A DNA stretch of 64,000 nt from Pelecanus crispus (Eukaryota; Chordata; Aves; Pelecaniformes; Pelecanidae): assembly GCF_030463565.1 (NCBI RefSeq), contig NC_134653.1, forward strand, positions 36,269,150 to 36,333,149. Reading direction: 5' to 3'. The position numbers were made by a program, and so were the translations under genes. Under the pieces are notes generated by a model. That model did no database searches. It had not been told where the DNA came from and was given only the letters and a program-made list of their open reading frames with translations. This document shows positions 29,101 through 44,100 of the stretch, in pieces (positions within the stretch are counted from its first letter, which is position 1; each line of letters begins with the position of its first letter).

Positions 29101-32100
29101 ACAGTATGCTGATATTAATCAGGGATCAGCAGAGAGATTGGTTTGTGCCGGTGTTACTTTAATACTATTTCATGTTCGCTTCTTTGGGTGTGTGGCAGGT
29201 TTTGTGATAAGCTCCTCCCTGTTTCCTATGTGCCTTGTATTTTTTACATCAAAACTTGATGGAACTCACAAAACAGTCCTGGTTATCCACGTGACGTACA
29301 AAGTGAGAGCTCTGGAGAAGGCGCGCGCAGGGGCACCGTGCCTACCCCAGACCTGGTGACGGGCTGCTGAGTTCAGGTTCACAGCCTGCAGCTACCAGTC
29401 AGGGATCAAATTGTCATGTTTTCCTCCTTTTAGTCAGCACCGTGTAATGATGAGATTAGCATTGTCCCTGCAGAGGAACTTGAGGAATGGACGCAATCAG
29501 ATGATTCACGCTCTGCTTTTAGCATCTTCTCAAAATCTCTGGCGTCATGGTTGGTTTTTTTTTTTTTTCCTGCCCCAGGAAGCCATATTTATCTCTCACC
29601 ATCACTTCCTCTAATCAGCAAATTCAGTAGACACCCTTCAGGAATGGAAGGAGAAATCATCAAGCATTTAGTGCGTGATTCCACTTTTCCATCAGGTGTA
29701 TCAAATAGGCCATTGCTGCCCCATGCCTTCTCATGTTTGCCAAGTCACTTGGCTACAAACCTTGATGTACGCTCTTCTTTCTGAAAAATCGACCCCGGTC
29801 ATCTGACTGGCTGGTGTACGCCCGTGTAACGTAGCTTGTTTGTGGATAGATATGTTGCTTGTTGAGGCGATAATTATGTGTGCGTACTTTTGGCCACATC
29901 ACCTGTCCTGCTCGTCTGCTTGCTTGCTTATCCCATGTCTCGTAGGGTGGCATTTGACGTTCCACGTCTTTCAGCAGTGGCAGTCAGCTGGTGTTTTTTT
30001 CTGCAAATACCTGATAGATAATATTCAGCCTTCTGGATGGCTCATATTCTGGAGAGTGAAAAACACAGGGGAGCAGTAATTTCTGCCACTGAACGTCTAG
30101 GTATCTTTTCACCTTGCCAGGTGTCCACTTCCCTGTTGTGTATTCACTTTGCTTCAGGTCCAGGCACTTGATGAGCGTTAGACCTCTGAGCAACCTAAAG
30201 AGAAGTGATTTTTAGGTTAAAGTTTTAAAGGATTTCCTTCCCGCCCCCTCCCTGCCCCCAAGCATGCAAATGTAGTGTGGATTCATTTGGCTGAGAAATG
30301 TAGTAATACATTGAAAATGGGGGGGGTGGCGGATCAAACTCTTGTATCTCAACTACTGAAATAGGTTTTTGGGTTTTGGTTTTTTTTTCATTTAATGTGT
30401 TTTTTTTCCTGAAACGTGGCATAAAGTAAAGCATATACCTAGTAGTGTTGTTGAGTAGATGTACTGACACCTCATCAGGCTGACTTTGCCATTCCTGGGT
30501 AATGTAGCTAGCCCTGCTTGCACTGCTGAAACCCCTACGCCTGTGTTCCTCCGGTTCAGATACGTATGGACAGCTTAATGCAGCGTCTCTGGGAGAGGAG
30601 GCAGGATACCTCGGTGACAGCATCTTTCAGTGGCTTGGCACAGAGGGTGTTCTTCAGCATATTCATTGATTCCTGTCCAGAAAACCACCTACTGGCCTAC
30701 TGGCTGAGACTAATGTTCCTTTGACAAGGGAAAAAATGTTTCCAAATTGAGAGCAGAATGAAGGATTTGATGAAAAGACTATTTTCTCATACAGAGGAGT
30801 GTGATGGGAATCTTGGTGAAGGAGCCTGCAGAGGCAGAATGGCATTTCTGTAAATAGAGTTTAGGTTGTGCGTTCTCAACGACTGGTGAAAACACTAAAA
30901 TACTGAGAAGTAATTAATTAATGTACAATAATCCCATCTCTCTCCAGGGTGATGGTGTGGCTGTACTACTTTCCCGCTAGTCTAGTTTCCTCTTTTGTTT
31001 CATTTTAGTGGCTGGGTGGTGCTTGAGGTTCCTGCGTGTCTGGGCTGTACAAATGAATTTTAACTCCCTAAGGTGGAGCTTCACAAGGCATTAAAGGAGT
31101 TTGGAGCCCAGGCAATTCTGACTGTCCAGCCCAAAAAGAAATTCCGCTGGGTAGTACTGGACTGTTTCAGATCTGCCAGCCACACACTGCTCTGTTTTGC
31201 TCTGTAGCTTCTGATTTGAGTCAAAGCTGTGTCGCAGAGCAGCGCCTTTGGCACAGCTTACCTCCGCGTCGTACGACCTGCGCTCGCGGAGCTTTCTACC
31301 TGAACGGCTGCTCTGGCAAAAGAGCAAGTGGCTCAGCACAGGAGGGACACTTGAACTTGAATAGAGCCCTCTCGGGGCATGCTGAAGACACTGCCTAAAA
31401 TAAACACCTTGGACGTGGCGAGATACGAAACCCTGTCTTGTTCAGGGTTGGCGTAGACACCTGAAAGCATCTAAAAGTGACTTCTGAAAAATGACAGGCC
31501 TTCCTGCTTACAGCTAAGCTAATCTCATTCTTTCATTTGTTTTGTAAAATCTTGTTTGGATTGAAACTCTTGAGAGCAAGGATTATCATCTTAATCTGTA
31601 CAGGTGTAGTCCTAGAACAGTGGGATTTTGGTCCAGGATAAAGAGTCACGAAGCTGCGCTTCTGCAGAAGTAGCTGTGTGTGTGTGTCTGGTGAAACTGT
31701 TCTCCTTTAATCTTCTATAAAATCATAGAATCGTATACTGGCATCTGGAGTAACGTGTGTGCTGCTGTTGTTTCTTACAAGGTCTGGTACGGTCCGGAGG
31801 TCTAGCAGTTCAAGTCCTCTTGGTTTTCCTAAAACTGGTGCTTCCCCTCCTTATCCTGGAGAGCATGGATCTGTGCCCAGCTCTAGAAGGCTTTCCTTCG
31901 GTGGTGCCAAGCCGTTTATGCCATCACCGCAAGGTAAGATGTCAACCGGCGTATTGCTGCCCTAATAAAACCGCGTGCCTCTTTCCTCTAAAGAGGGAGG
32001 TTATGACCCGCTGGAGCTGCCAGGTAACAGGGAATTCAGATTGTTGTGTTCCCCCATGGCTCTTCTCAATGGATTATTTGACAAGTGTTTTGGCCTCAGT

Positions 32101-35100
32101 CAAACAGAGAGGAGAATACCTATTAGTCCCAGGAGAGGCAAGTTTTGTTTTGGTGTCTGCATCAAACATTTTGCTGCCCTCTGAAGAGGACTTCTGTAAG
32201 TGCAAAGCATCTTTTTACTGGCTCAGGCTGGGGTGAGAAAAAAACGTAAGCCAGTTGTTGTCAGAGCAAAATTCTGACCAGCTTTGGAAGGGCTTGAACT
32301 TCACTGTTCAAACTGAAGAGTAGCTGTCTGAATATCTGGTAGCCTGATCCAGATGCTAACAAGCAATTCAAGTGGAAAAGGGATAAGAAAAACCCCAGCG
32401 TGCAACTGATGCAATTTGCTGTTTTCTATAAAGGAACAGACTCTGATGTAACCAGCTGTTCTCTATCCCTCGTGTCTCCGATCCTGTATTTATTGGTCTC
32501 TGCTGGTGGGGAAATGCAGAATATTCATATCCTATTCCTCTGAATTAATGTCACTGTAAAGTCAGACTAAAACTAGCTAAACTAATACCAGGCAGAGCTT
32601 TTTTTTCCTCCTTTTACAGGAGCTGTTGATCTTTTCGCTACACAGCTAGGGCTGAGAAGATGGGAGAGACAGCTAGCATCTATCTATAAAACAGATGATG
32701 CATAGTGTTGTTATTGCCTATGGAAACTTAATACTGAATAAGCTTTTTTTTTATTGTGTTCCCTCAAAGTTGGAACAATCCCAGAGCAGCCCAGCCAGAC
32801 TGTCATCCCCTCTTCTCTTGGAGCAGAAGTGAGAAGCCGGATTCCTGTTGCCGGTGCGTTGGTCCTTACCTTCCTTCATTATTCCTATGGATAAGGCCAG
32901 AGACATAGTCTCAGGGCATTCAAGGTTGGGTATGGTCCTTCAGCAGCTTCTCTTGATGCTTGCTTGGCCAGCCGGGATTTCTGTGTGCTTGTAGGAGTCA
33001 GGGTTGATCCGTTCACGTCCCATCAGCCAGCCTCTTCCAGTGCTGACAGACCCTGCATCACAGAAATTCAAATTTGTGACTTTGAAGTCAATGGATTGAA
33101 TGAAGGAAAAGCATCTCAAAACCCGCAGCTCCCCCTCTGCCAAGCAGCTTGATTGGTTTAGTGGTGGGGACTTGGTAGTGTTAGGTTAATGGTTGGACTG
33201 GATGATCTTAAAGGTCTTTTCCAACCTAAACGATTCTATGATTCTGTGTGTGATTTCCTTGCTGCTGAACTCTGATGGCCAGGGTCCCTTTCTCTGTTAA
33301 GGGCTGCAGTGAAGGAAAGAAGCTATGCTCCTATGTCCCTGTTGTGCCTGTCCCTTCCTCCTGTAGAGTCAAAACCCGATCAGGCCTAGCAGATTGTGGC
33401 GCTGATCAGAGTGCCATCCTTAGCCATCCGCTGCAGGTTTTGATCTGTAGATGTTTTAGCAGCGAGTCCTGGGATCGGGCTGGCTTTTTGTGTTAGAACC
33501 AGAAAATGACGTGCTTTGTCGCTGTGTTTGGGCCCTCCAGGTTCCTCGGCGCCCGAACACTCTCCTCGAGGGATGGGCTCCCGGCTCCACAGCGCTCCCA
33601 ACCTGTCAGATTTGCATTCCTGCAGGCAGAAGATAACCAAGCAGCACTCTGAGCCTCTCGTCGCTCACTTCGGTCATACCCCAGTCAGCCAGCCTCTGCA
33701 GATTCACGGCTTGCAGCACTGCCGGCAGCTCAGGTCCTCACCGAAGCTGTCCGAGTTCATGCAGAGAAGCCCTTTGCCCACTATAATGGGCTCCCCTACA
33801 AAGGTATGTCAAGGAGTCTGCTTTTGGGTTTCTCACAGCTTGCTCCTGGGTTGTTTAGGGGTGAACCGCTGCATGATCAGCTACCTCTGACCTGGAGTGA
33901 TCACCGCTTGCTCGCTTTTCTTCAAGGGCTGTTTAGTGACCCGTGTGAAACGGGGTAGCGTCCTAGTTCTTAGTGGACAGATCTCACTTGGCAGCGGTGC
34001 TCACCATCTGAGCAGAGCCCAGGGTTTTAAACAGGCCATGAAAAGGAGCTGCCCAGATTAGGCAGAAGCGCATTAGCGAGGGCTCGTTTGCACACAGCGA
34101 CTGGGCTCGTGACGCCGGTGTGTCCGGTAGGAATCCCCGGCAGAGACGGCGGACGGTGAAGCAGGTGACAGCCCTGGTGTCTCATGCGAAGCTGGCACTG
34201 TGACAGCATTTCCTCTGCGCTTGCGTTAGGCTGCTACAAATTTTGAGCAGAGTTTGTTGTCCTTTTCATTTTAGTCTTTCTGGGATTGCGGACAAGTTGA
34301 CTGTGTGGGGTGGGATTTCTACCTCTCTATTTCAGGCAGGTTGTTTAAGCGTTTAATTTTGATAAACAAATGGGGGGGGCAAGGAGAACCTTCCTCCTTT
34401 GTTTTGAAGGCATATCTCTCTTTTTTCTGTTCTTCTTAGGCTGTGTCCCCATTTGAGTTTCCCAAAACCCCAAGTTCCCAGAATCTCCTCACCCTCTTGG
34501 CCCATCAGGGGGTCATGGTGACTCCGACACGGAACAAGACCTTACCAGATCTGAAGGAGATGGGTCATTTCCACTGCCAGCAAACTGGCTTGGGATTGAG
34601 GCCTGTGGAAGAGATCAAGGGCAGGTGAGCTATAATCCGTTTTATACAGCGGTGCTGCATTCCCTAATACAGGGTGGATAGGGCAAATTCCGAACCCCAG
34701 CTAACACTGAAGTTGTAATGTAGCATCTGTCAGCATTCTGTAGTTATCTGCTAGCACCCTTGGGTTGCAAGCAGATACAATGCAGATTTTTAAAGTCTTC
34801 CTCTACAGAGGCAGGCCATGGCCTAGATTTTATAAAATGAAAGATTGTCTGCGGCTTCACACTGTGTTTAGTGTCCAGGGTTTCATCAAACGGGGATGCA
34901 GGATTTTGTTTTTAGACTGGACTCCCTGCAATTATGCAGATGTGTGCCTTGCTCTTCGTGGAGCCTGTGCCTGTCGTGGATGAGAGGGTGTTACGGGTGT
35001 TCCTTGCCCGTTGAGCAGTGGGCGCGGGTCTTCAGACCAGAGACCTGTTTGACAGCCACGTGCTGGCTGTCGTGAGCATTGCAGGATACAAAGTCGCTCA

Positions 35101-38100
35101 GGTGTTAGTGTTAATTTTTTCTTACGTGCCTCTCTGCAGTCTGCAGCTTTCTCCAGTGATCTGGAGGAGTCCTCTGACACTAATCTCCGTATCTTCCATC
35201 AAAGAAAAATTGTGTTGTAATAATGCCGTAGTCTGTACTTGCATTACTGCACTTAGTCACAGTAGTTGTATGCTTTCTCTAAGTAGCAGGAGGTGCTTCA
35301 GATGCTCTGTTGAAAGAGGAAGAGTGGTTATTTCAGCTCCAGACTGTTTGCTCTGTAGTGTTAAGTGGTTGTGGACCAGGAATGGCACAAACTGGAGTGG
35401 AAGTCAGCTGAAACCTTGCACCTGTGGACTTTCTGCATCATGTCGTATGTCCTTTTTTTTAGATCTCTGAGCACAGGCAGGCTCACTGACCTGCTTCTGA
35501 AGGCAGCCTTTGGGGCACAGATCTCCGAAGCTGGCAGCAACGACAGCCTGAACAACGAGAAGCCAATGGAAATTGCAGGTAGGTGGGGAGGCCAGCCAGA
35601 TCTGGCAGGATGTCCTGGGTTGGGGCGGACAGCATGTCTGCGTGCCTCCTACAAACGGGCGGCTGCTTTTCTGATGGCTTTTGGCAAAGGAAACGACTGC
35701 CGTGTGTGAGGAGTGTAATGATGTTTGCTTTCTTTTGTGGAGCGCTCGAAGGTCTGTGGGCTATGCGTGCTGTGCAACTGCTGGCTAGTGGTGTGATTTT
35801 TTTGTAGGCAGGGCTTCCTCTTTTGGCCCCTTCTGAACGTGATAACACGTGGAAGCGGGGGACTTTCTGCCAGGCGGTTCGAATATGAATGGCTCTGCAA
35901 GGGTGGGTCTTCCTGGGCTTGCAGGTTGGGAAGCGAGGAGGGGAGAACAGCTGCAGCAACGCGTAACGCTGCCCAGGCTCGCGTCCCGTAGCCCATGCCA
36001 GCCTGGCCCGGTCGTGTTCTCGGGAGATGCCTCCAAAGGAAGCGCTGGCCTGTGCTGGGAACCACTGTCTCCCAAGAGAGCTTGCAGGAACATAAAACTG
36101 CTGGGTGAGGCACACCGTGCTCTGAGTAACTTTCCTGTAATGCCAGTCTGCACCTTTCAACTGTCTCCCCAGCTCCCTCAGGTGCTTACGGAGGGACCCT
36201 GCACTCTGGTGCCCGGGCTGGGGGCTCTGCCAGCCCATCCCCAGTGATTTTTACTGTCGGATCCCCTCCCAGTGGAACAACCCCCCCACAGACCACGAGG
36301 ACCAGGATGTTTTCAGGTAAAGGGCTGATAGCTACCTGCCTGTTCCAGTGGGAATGCCTGGGGGCAGAGCGATGTGCTGAATTCCGTGCTGCTGAACACT
36401 GGTGGTGGCAGAGGGCTGCTCAGAGCACAAGCCGTAGAGCTCAGCTGGTCTAAAACGCCTTTGAGGTTCTCATGCTGGCTCCTGCCAACCCCAGTTCTGG
36501 CTGGTAACCGTTCGCACTGGCACAAGAGCTAATGCCATATAGTGGTTTTCCAGTACTGGAAGAGAGAGGCAAACTATTCTTTGACTTCATTTCCCTCTGC
36601 TTCAGGAATAACGCTGCAGCTGTTCATAGACCCACTGTTGCTCTTAAGTCAAGAAACATAAAGGTTGTGTCGTGTTCTGATCGTTTTCCCCATGGGTGTT
36701 GGATGAGCTATAAAAGACAAGTGTGACCATCCGTGCCCAACAATTTCGGTGCATGAGTACCGTTAGGAAAGGGCCAGGATGGCTCTGTACGCAAAATTAT
36801 TAGTGGTGTTGCTTACGCTCTGAGCTGCTTAAGTAGGAAATGGGGAAATGCACTCCGGCTTGACAGATGCGTATTTTAAGACGCCAGTACTCTGGCCTCA
36901 GCAGCCAACAGTTGAGGCTGTGGTAATTGGCCCTTTTGGGATAGTGTGTGTGGGAGCCGGACTCTATATCCAGTTTAAAAAAATATTTGGATACTTTTAT
37001 TTGCATTTTTGGCTTGTTTGGGTTCTCGGCTGTTCCTCATTGAATGTAGTCGACTCTTGTTCTCAGTTACTGCAGCGAAGGTTTGGATGTGACCATGAAT
37101 AAGCTGCTTGACTGGGATGGGGGGACACATGGGCTCAGCTCCTGGGTATGGCTTGCATTTCCATCATAACTAAAACCACTCACTTCCTTGATTGTCTGGA
37201 AGGTGGGGACCATAATCCTCTCTTTGTCTCGTCTGTTTAGAGAGTAAGCTCTGTAGGGCAGAGACTCTTACAAAGCGTCTGATGGGCCTTGTAGCACAAC
37301 GGGGTTACTATCCTGGCTACGGCCTCTAGCTGCTACCAAAATGTTACGAACAGAGAATTTGGACTTCCTGTATTGCTTTTGCGGGGATAATAACAATTTG
37401 GAAGCAGATCCACGCAGCAGTTCTTAGCAGGTTAATATTTGGATGCTTAAGGGTCTGTTGAACAGTCAAGATCTCAGATGGGATGCCTGGAGGAGAAGGC
37501 GGTTGAGTAGTGAACCTACAGCACGTACGCAGTGTTGGGTCAAGGCGGTCCAAGCAACGCTGCTTGACAAGCTTGGTTTATTAGGTCTGTGCAGTAACTC
37601 CTTATGGTATAGTTAATGCACAAAGGGAATGGTGAAAAGGGAGCTTTGCAAGCTGAAACTCTGCACCCCAAGTGCTTGGACAAGCCGTGAGTAAGATCGC
37701 TTGACAGATATAAAGGCAGAGCCTTTTCATGAGTCGTCATAACAATTTCTGCAAACAGCCTCTTGGAATTACAGGGTGTCCAGAATGTGACACTGTTGGT
37801 CCTTTCCTCTCTCTGAAAGATCTGGAAATACTGTGCCAGTCTTTGATGATCCGCTTTGCTTTGAAGCGTAGCTGCCAACAGGGAGAGAGCTTTGGGAGGA
37901 GAGGAGACTGTGCCTCTCTGCAGATCAGTTGTGCATTATATTGCTGAATCTTTTGAAGGCAGGGTAGGGCAGCAAAGTAAATTCATGGGTAGAAGAGAAA
38001 CATCTCCCTCTGAAGGACCAGTGACAGTGGAGAATATCGCCTTGGTAGATATTAGATTAGCAGGGTATTGTAGCTGGTGTTGGCATCCCCCCGTCAGACA

Positions 38101-41100
38101 GCATATATCCCTCTCTGGCAGTGTGTCAGGGGATATCAAACGCTCTGGAAGTGGTGAATGTTTTATGAGTACTCCGAGACAAATTCCTTTTGATCTCTCC
38201 ATCTTTTATATGCAGTGTGCTCTCAGGGTGGATTCGGGGAAAAGATGATGGTGAGGGAATCGTCTGATGGACACCGTACTTACATGGTCTCCTGAATCCT
38301 GAGAGTAGGGTCTTGGCTCGGCTGAAGTCACTTACTCTCTGGCCAGCCTCCCATTTGTAAAGAGGGGGAAGCAGAAGTGCAGGGCATGTAATGGAAAGCT
38401 CTCCTGGTTTGCGTGTAAGTGGTTGATGTTTTAAAACCATGATAAAAACCTCACTTATCAGAGGTGCTCATTAGTGATAGTAATAGTGTAAAAGGTAGGG
38501 AACCAGGGCTCAAACTACACCGATCCATGGCGGGGAAGTTGGCTATGGTGGTGTATGATAAAAATCCGCCCCTGATATCATGGCAGGATTCAGAAAGTGT
38601 TTGGACAAAAGAGGAACAAAAAGAGTGCTTCCGAATTGTCTCCATAAATGACAGACATTCTGGAAGGTGTATTAAATTTGCTTGAGCTTGTCTTGCTTGA
38701 GGTCTACCTGAACCGCTAAGGAGCTTATGTTGGGGAGTGGTTACTCTGCATCAAGAGTCCTTGCATCTTCCTCCAAAGTACCCGTTGCTGGCTCCTAGCA
38801 GAGCCAGGATCCTGGATCCTACAGGATTGTCCCCTCTCCTGGGTGAGCGACGCTTGGCCTACTGTTAATATCGTCAGTAATTCATTTGTCTATTTTTCTT
38901 TTCAGTGGGGTCTTCCAGCTCTCTCAGTTCTGGAGGCTCATTCACCGGCAGGCACTTGGCAGTGGGAACGGGTGGGGATGCTGTGGAAGGCCCCTCAAGT
39001 CTCCGGTACACATTTGCTGATCCGATCACCGCCAACCTGGAAGGTGCTGTTACATTTGAGGCACCGGAGTTGCCCGAAGAGACGCTCATGGAGGTGGGTA
39101 TATCCCAGGGACAATGTTAGGGGCAAAGAACAGGGCGGAATAAAAGTGAAGCAAATCCAGAGGTTGAGTGACTCCATTTTTGCAGCCAAGGGGCTGCTTC
39201 CAAGGATGGGGCACATCGGCTTCAAAAGAGCTAGGCCGGCGCAGTCCTTTGAAAGCCCACGGCATATTTAACACAGTGACTTTTGAGCCTGCTACCAAGC
39301 TGTTTAGTCCGTGAAACAGCCCATGACCGGGGTTAAAATCCACCATTTCTCCACGTTAGTACTCGCTGACTTGAGAGCGTGAGTAGCTTCGTGTATCGAG
39401 CGACTGCCCGCTGCGTGCGCCTGGGGAGCCAGGCAGCGATACGGCCTCTGCTGAAAGCATCTGAAAAAAGTAAACCTGGCAATTCCGTTACGAACGGGGA
39501 CGGGGGGACGCCACATCCTGCACCAGAACAGATGAACCAGATCGGCGAGCTGAAAGGCTGCCAGGCTGCCCTCCTCTGCAGGCTGAAGACAGGCTGAAGC
39601 AGAGCAAATGCATTTGTAGCCGAGAGAGATTTGAAATGTAGGTCAGGCTGCCCATTTGCAGGAGAGGTGGGAAGCAGATGCAGTCGTGGTTTCTGCTCTG
39701 CTGGTGATACCTCCTCGGGCTCTCTGGGGCTGTATGTGTGAATTTTGTATGTGAATTTTTTATGTGAATTTTGCTGGTGTTGCTAAAAACCCCTATGTAC
39801 CCACAGAGATATGCCTACGTTGTTTTAAGGAAGTGGGTTTGCTCTTCTCCTTCAGATTTTATTTAGCCCTTTTTTTTTTTTTTTTTTTTTTGTCAATTAT
39901 ACATTGAATTGCATTCGTTTGCTTAATTACCTGCGGAGCCGCAGGGCTGGGACTTTCAGCATTGATGTGAGCGCAATAGCAGTGAGTTTAACTGAGCATC
40001 CTACCCGCGTGAGGTCCCAGAAGTACGGGGCCCTGCCAGCTGCCACCGCTTCGGACACTGGTCTGAAGAGAAGTGTCCGAAGGACGTACCGGCTTGATCT
40101 TGTTCCTAGCACTCAGCTCAGCTTCTACAGCTCTAACAAGTCATTTTTGTTCGGCCATCGTTTCCGCTGAGCACAGTAATCCATTTGCACGTCACAAAAC
40201 CTTTACAGCGTATTTCGAGACTCCTTTTCGTGCTCTGTGGAGTTGGCAAACCTGGCAGATTTTCTTGATTTCTGCTGGTACCTTCAGGGCGTTGAAATCT
40301 TGCTGTTTAAGCGCCCTTGTTTGTCTTGAGCAAAGCTGTTGCATTCAGGTGGGCGGTTCTTCCATCTTTTGTAAAAGTTTCTTTACGTGCAGACAGGGCA
40401 AATGGAAGGTTTTAGTTGCTTTTGCAGTGCTTTAAAAACACAATACAGAGATGGCTAGGGAAGGAAAGACTCTTCCGATGCCAAATGAGGCCACAAACGC
40501 CAGCGTAATTAATAGAAGCTGACCGTATGAGCAGAGAGGAAGGACTGTGCGGTGGTTAGAGACACCAGGCTGAGACTTGAAAGATCTCAGCAGTTTCCTG
40601 CTCTGCCACAAACTTCTTGTATGACTTGGCAATTACTTAATGTCCAAGTTCCTCCTCTGCTTTGAAAGAAGATAGAGGAAGATGGAGATAACACTTCCGT
40701 ACCGTACTGGACTGTCCAGGTGGGAAGATAGTGGGAGGAGAGATTTGTATTTCAGATAGTCAAAGCTGCCTTAGCAGCCAAGTGCCTGAGCCAGCGAGTG
40801 GAAAAACAAAAGCTTGCAGAACTTGAGCATGGGTTTTTTCTGATAAATTCATGTAGGAAACATCCTTACCAGCCCCCTTTGAGAGACCTGAGCCACTGAG
40901 TATTTGCAGCCCCTTCGCTACGGAGAGCGTACAAACAGTGGAGTTGCATCTGACCCAGGCAGCAGTTCATTTTGTAGACCCACAAGCATTCATTTTTTCT
41001 GCAAATAGTAACTTCCCAAAAACGCTGGCAGTGACTTAAGCAATGCAGCTTCCCAGAAATGGGATAGTCCCCTTCGATCTGTAATACCAGAGGAGAAACT

Positions 41101-44100
41101 ACGTTGAAATGAACGTGGCACTTCGTGCGAGGGGCTCTCTTCCCTCCTGGGCAGGAGTTGCAGATCAGAGGTTGTCCTTGCTGTTCTCTTCAGCCCTCAG
41201 CCAGGGCTCAGTGCGCTGACCTGGGAGGATGTAAAGGCCAAGGGCTAAGCGAGGGCCGGGCTGTAGGCTGGGACACGCTTTGCAGTTTTCTGTGGCGTAG
41301 GAGGTTGTCACTCTCATGAAATCTACGCCCGCTTTCCGTTTTGTGCCAGCATCGCTGTGCTGGGAACCAGCGCCGGGCCCACGGTGCAGATGGTCTCTCC
41401 CCTTTCCTGGCTGACTTCTGAAAGAGTCCCACAGAGCTGGGCTCCTCCTCGGGAAGGGGGCCTGTAATTTTGGAGCAAGTCTCACCAGCTTCTCCAGGGA
41501 GCTGCCTGGAAATTTCTGGCCTGGGGCTGTCGCTTGCTGCTATGACTGTGGAGGAGGAACCGGTGCGGTGCGCGGGCTTGAGGCTGAGTTTGGTTGTCCC
41601 TGCCCAAAGCGGAGGTGTCGGGGGGGTTTGGGGCTCAGGCGTTATTCCCGTAAGCTGGGATGAGCTGCTGGCACAGCTCTAGGTGAGCAGCCCTCCCTGG
41701 CACGCCAGCTTTCCCTCTCTAACCCCCACCTTGGCTTCCCTTCGACAGCAAGAGCACACGGACATCCTGCGCAGCCTCCGCTTCACGCTGGCCTTTGTCC
41801 ACTACGTGATGGAAATCGCCGCCCTTAAGGGCAGCTCCAGCGAGATGAGCGGTTCGGTGACGTCCGAGTACCAGCTCCAGGAGAGCGTGGTGGCCGACCA
41901 GATCAGCCTGCTCAGCCGGGAGTGGAGGTAAGGACCGAGGAGAGAGCCGCCCAGCTCCCAGGTCTTCTGTCCCTCCCTCCCACCCCACGTATCCTTACGT
42001 ACCAGAAGTCCTTCGGGACGCTCAACCGCTGTCCCGTGGATCCGTTTGCATTGCGATGTGCTTTCTTTGCAGCTACGCGGAGCAGCTCGTGCTGTATCTG
42101 AAAGTAGCGGAGCTTCTGTCCTCGGGGCTGCAGATGGCCATAGAGCAGATCAAAGCTGGCAAGCTGTGCCTCTCCTCCACCGTCAAGCAAGGTAAGGGGC
42201 CGCTGAGCACACAGCCCCCAGGACCTGAAATATTAAAAGTGTCGCAAAGGGTATGGAGGGGGTTGAGTGAGTGTGAACTCCCACCGGTATGCCCAAGGAC
42301 TTATTTCTTATTGTCCCCTTGCACAGTTGGCTATTTTTTTTTTTTATTCATGCTGAGGGGAACGTTCCTCTCTTCACACTGACTTTAGGTCTCAAAACTA
42401 ATCACGCCCCTGTGAGAATCTTCAGCGCTAATTAATGGGAGGGGAATGTACCTTATCTGATTCCTTGTACATCTCCATCTCGGGTGCTTATTTGTACTTG
42501 CCGTAAGTCCAGCTTAATTACACACTGCGTGTCCTAGGAAGTGCTTACTTGGCAAATGGAGACCTGTCTTGGCAGTGACTTTTCAAGTGAACCAAAACCA
42601 CAGGAAGTAAAATACTGGTAATGCCGGAGTCGCTTCTTTGCTAGTGTTACGGCCTTACATTTGCGTCTGACTGGCTGGCTTGTGATGTGAGCTAGCTCTG
42701 ATTCAGTCATTAGAAAAAAAAAAAAAATTTAAAAACTACCATTCTAATGCTACTGGGGAGCTTTTGGAAGCACTTGAAGTACGTGACCCATCAGCCGCCC
42801 TCCCCAAAGAGCTTAGTCTTTGAAAGTCCTCGTGCTGCCTTAAGATGGGATGTAAAAAAATAGAAGTTAAATACGATGAGTGCGCATATGTTGTAGCAGG
42901 CAGTATGGAGCAAGATACATGGGTTGAGCTACGTATCTTCCACAAGTTCGGGCTAAGGGGAAAGTTGTCATAGCCCAAATAAATTACTCCTTTTCAGGGC
43001 AGATTGCAGCTTACTACTACGAATTACTACAAATTCGTAGTGTAATTTGTCCTTCAGTGTGTGGGAAGTGGGCTTGGCTGTCTGTTCTTATTTCTCGCCC
43101 CGCAAAATACTGCTCCCTTGAGGTTTTCCAGGGCACGGTGAGGACAAGAGGGTTTTCAAGGTTCTTGTGTCCCGCGTGTATGGAAAAAGCAGGGAAGCAC
43201 GACAAGACGCTGCCCTGGAGCATCCTTGGGCAGCGTGTGCCAGGCAGGGTCCCTGCCCGCAGCCAGCCTCTTTTTTCCTGATAATTTGGCCACAGCTCAG
43301 AGCTCCGATTCAATTCCATGGAGGAGAATATTGCTGTAGTTGTGTGGTGTTTGCTTTTTGGTTTTTAAATAGTCTCTCTTGACTCTCGTCTCCTGGAGTT
43401 TTTCATTTCACCCTCCTGATGTCACCCCCAAGCTTTGGGGTTCCCACCTCCCTCTCAAATTCCTTCTGAGCAAAGGTGTTCCGACAGCCTGACCCTGGCA
43501 GGGTTGCCTTTTTGTGCCTCGGTCCTTTTCTCTGATGAAGAGTTACAGCAGCCGTTCCTCCTCCAGGCTGTCTCTTCTCTGGCTCTCTGCTCTCTTATCT
43601 CTGCCGGGAAAGGCTAGATTCAGTGGCGAGACCTGGCTGCCACGTGAGGTTGCCCCTCTGCGTTGTAGCTGAGAGAGGCTGGTTCGTGGTATGGGTTAAT
43701 TTGCCTCCCCCAGCAGCAAATCGTGCAGCGTGGGTATTTTCAGATGCGCACGTAGCAGTTAATACTCGTCAGGTGTTGGTGGGAGTTTGTATTCGGTACT
43801 TTGTGTAGATCATGCCGTGCAGCTAGGGAGACTCAAGCCTGTGGCATCGCTTGCCGTTTTGGATTGTTATTTAATTGCTCAGAATCATATTTGATTCCTG
43901 ATTCTCTGTCCCGTAACCTTCCCGTATGAGCTGCTGTGGTTCGGGAAAGGAGGTGGCCTTTCACGGGCAGCAGTGTCTTTCCTTTCTGGGACAGCAGAAT
44001 CCCAGGAGAGAGATTCCCTTGCTTAGTCAGTGCTGCTCATCCACACTCGGCTCCAACAGCTACCGCATGCAAGTCCCGTACTCCTTCGCGGCACGTCGTC

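Larger units (their letters stand above)
31934..36172 (+). other. ULK1 introns 17-21
   Basis: Five short introns (31934-32769, 32854-33540, 33804-34439, 34625-35462, 35579-36172) of 594-838 bp. Apart from the sense CR1 tail at 33154 they hold no recognised element. The region 35580-36170 is GC-richer, with long shadow frames on both strands. Confidence 0.85.

Noticed and set aside
31721..31741. CR1 tail-like AATCATAGAATCG
   Set aside because: Only about 20 bp match and no further CR1 sequence follows.
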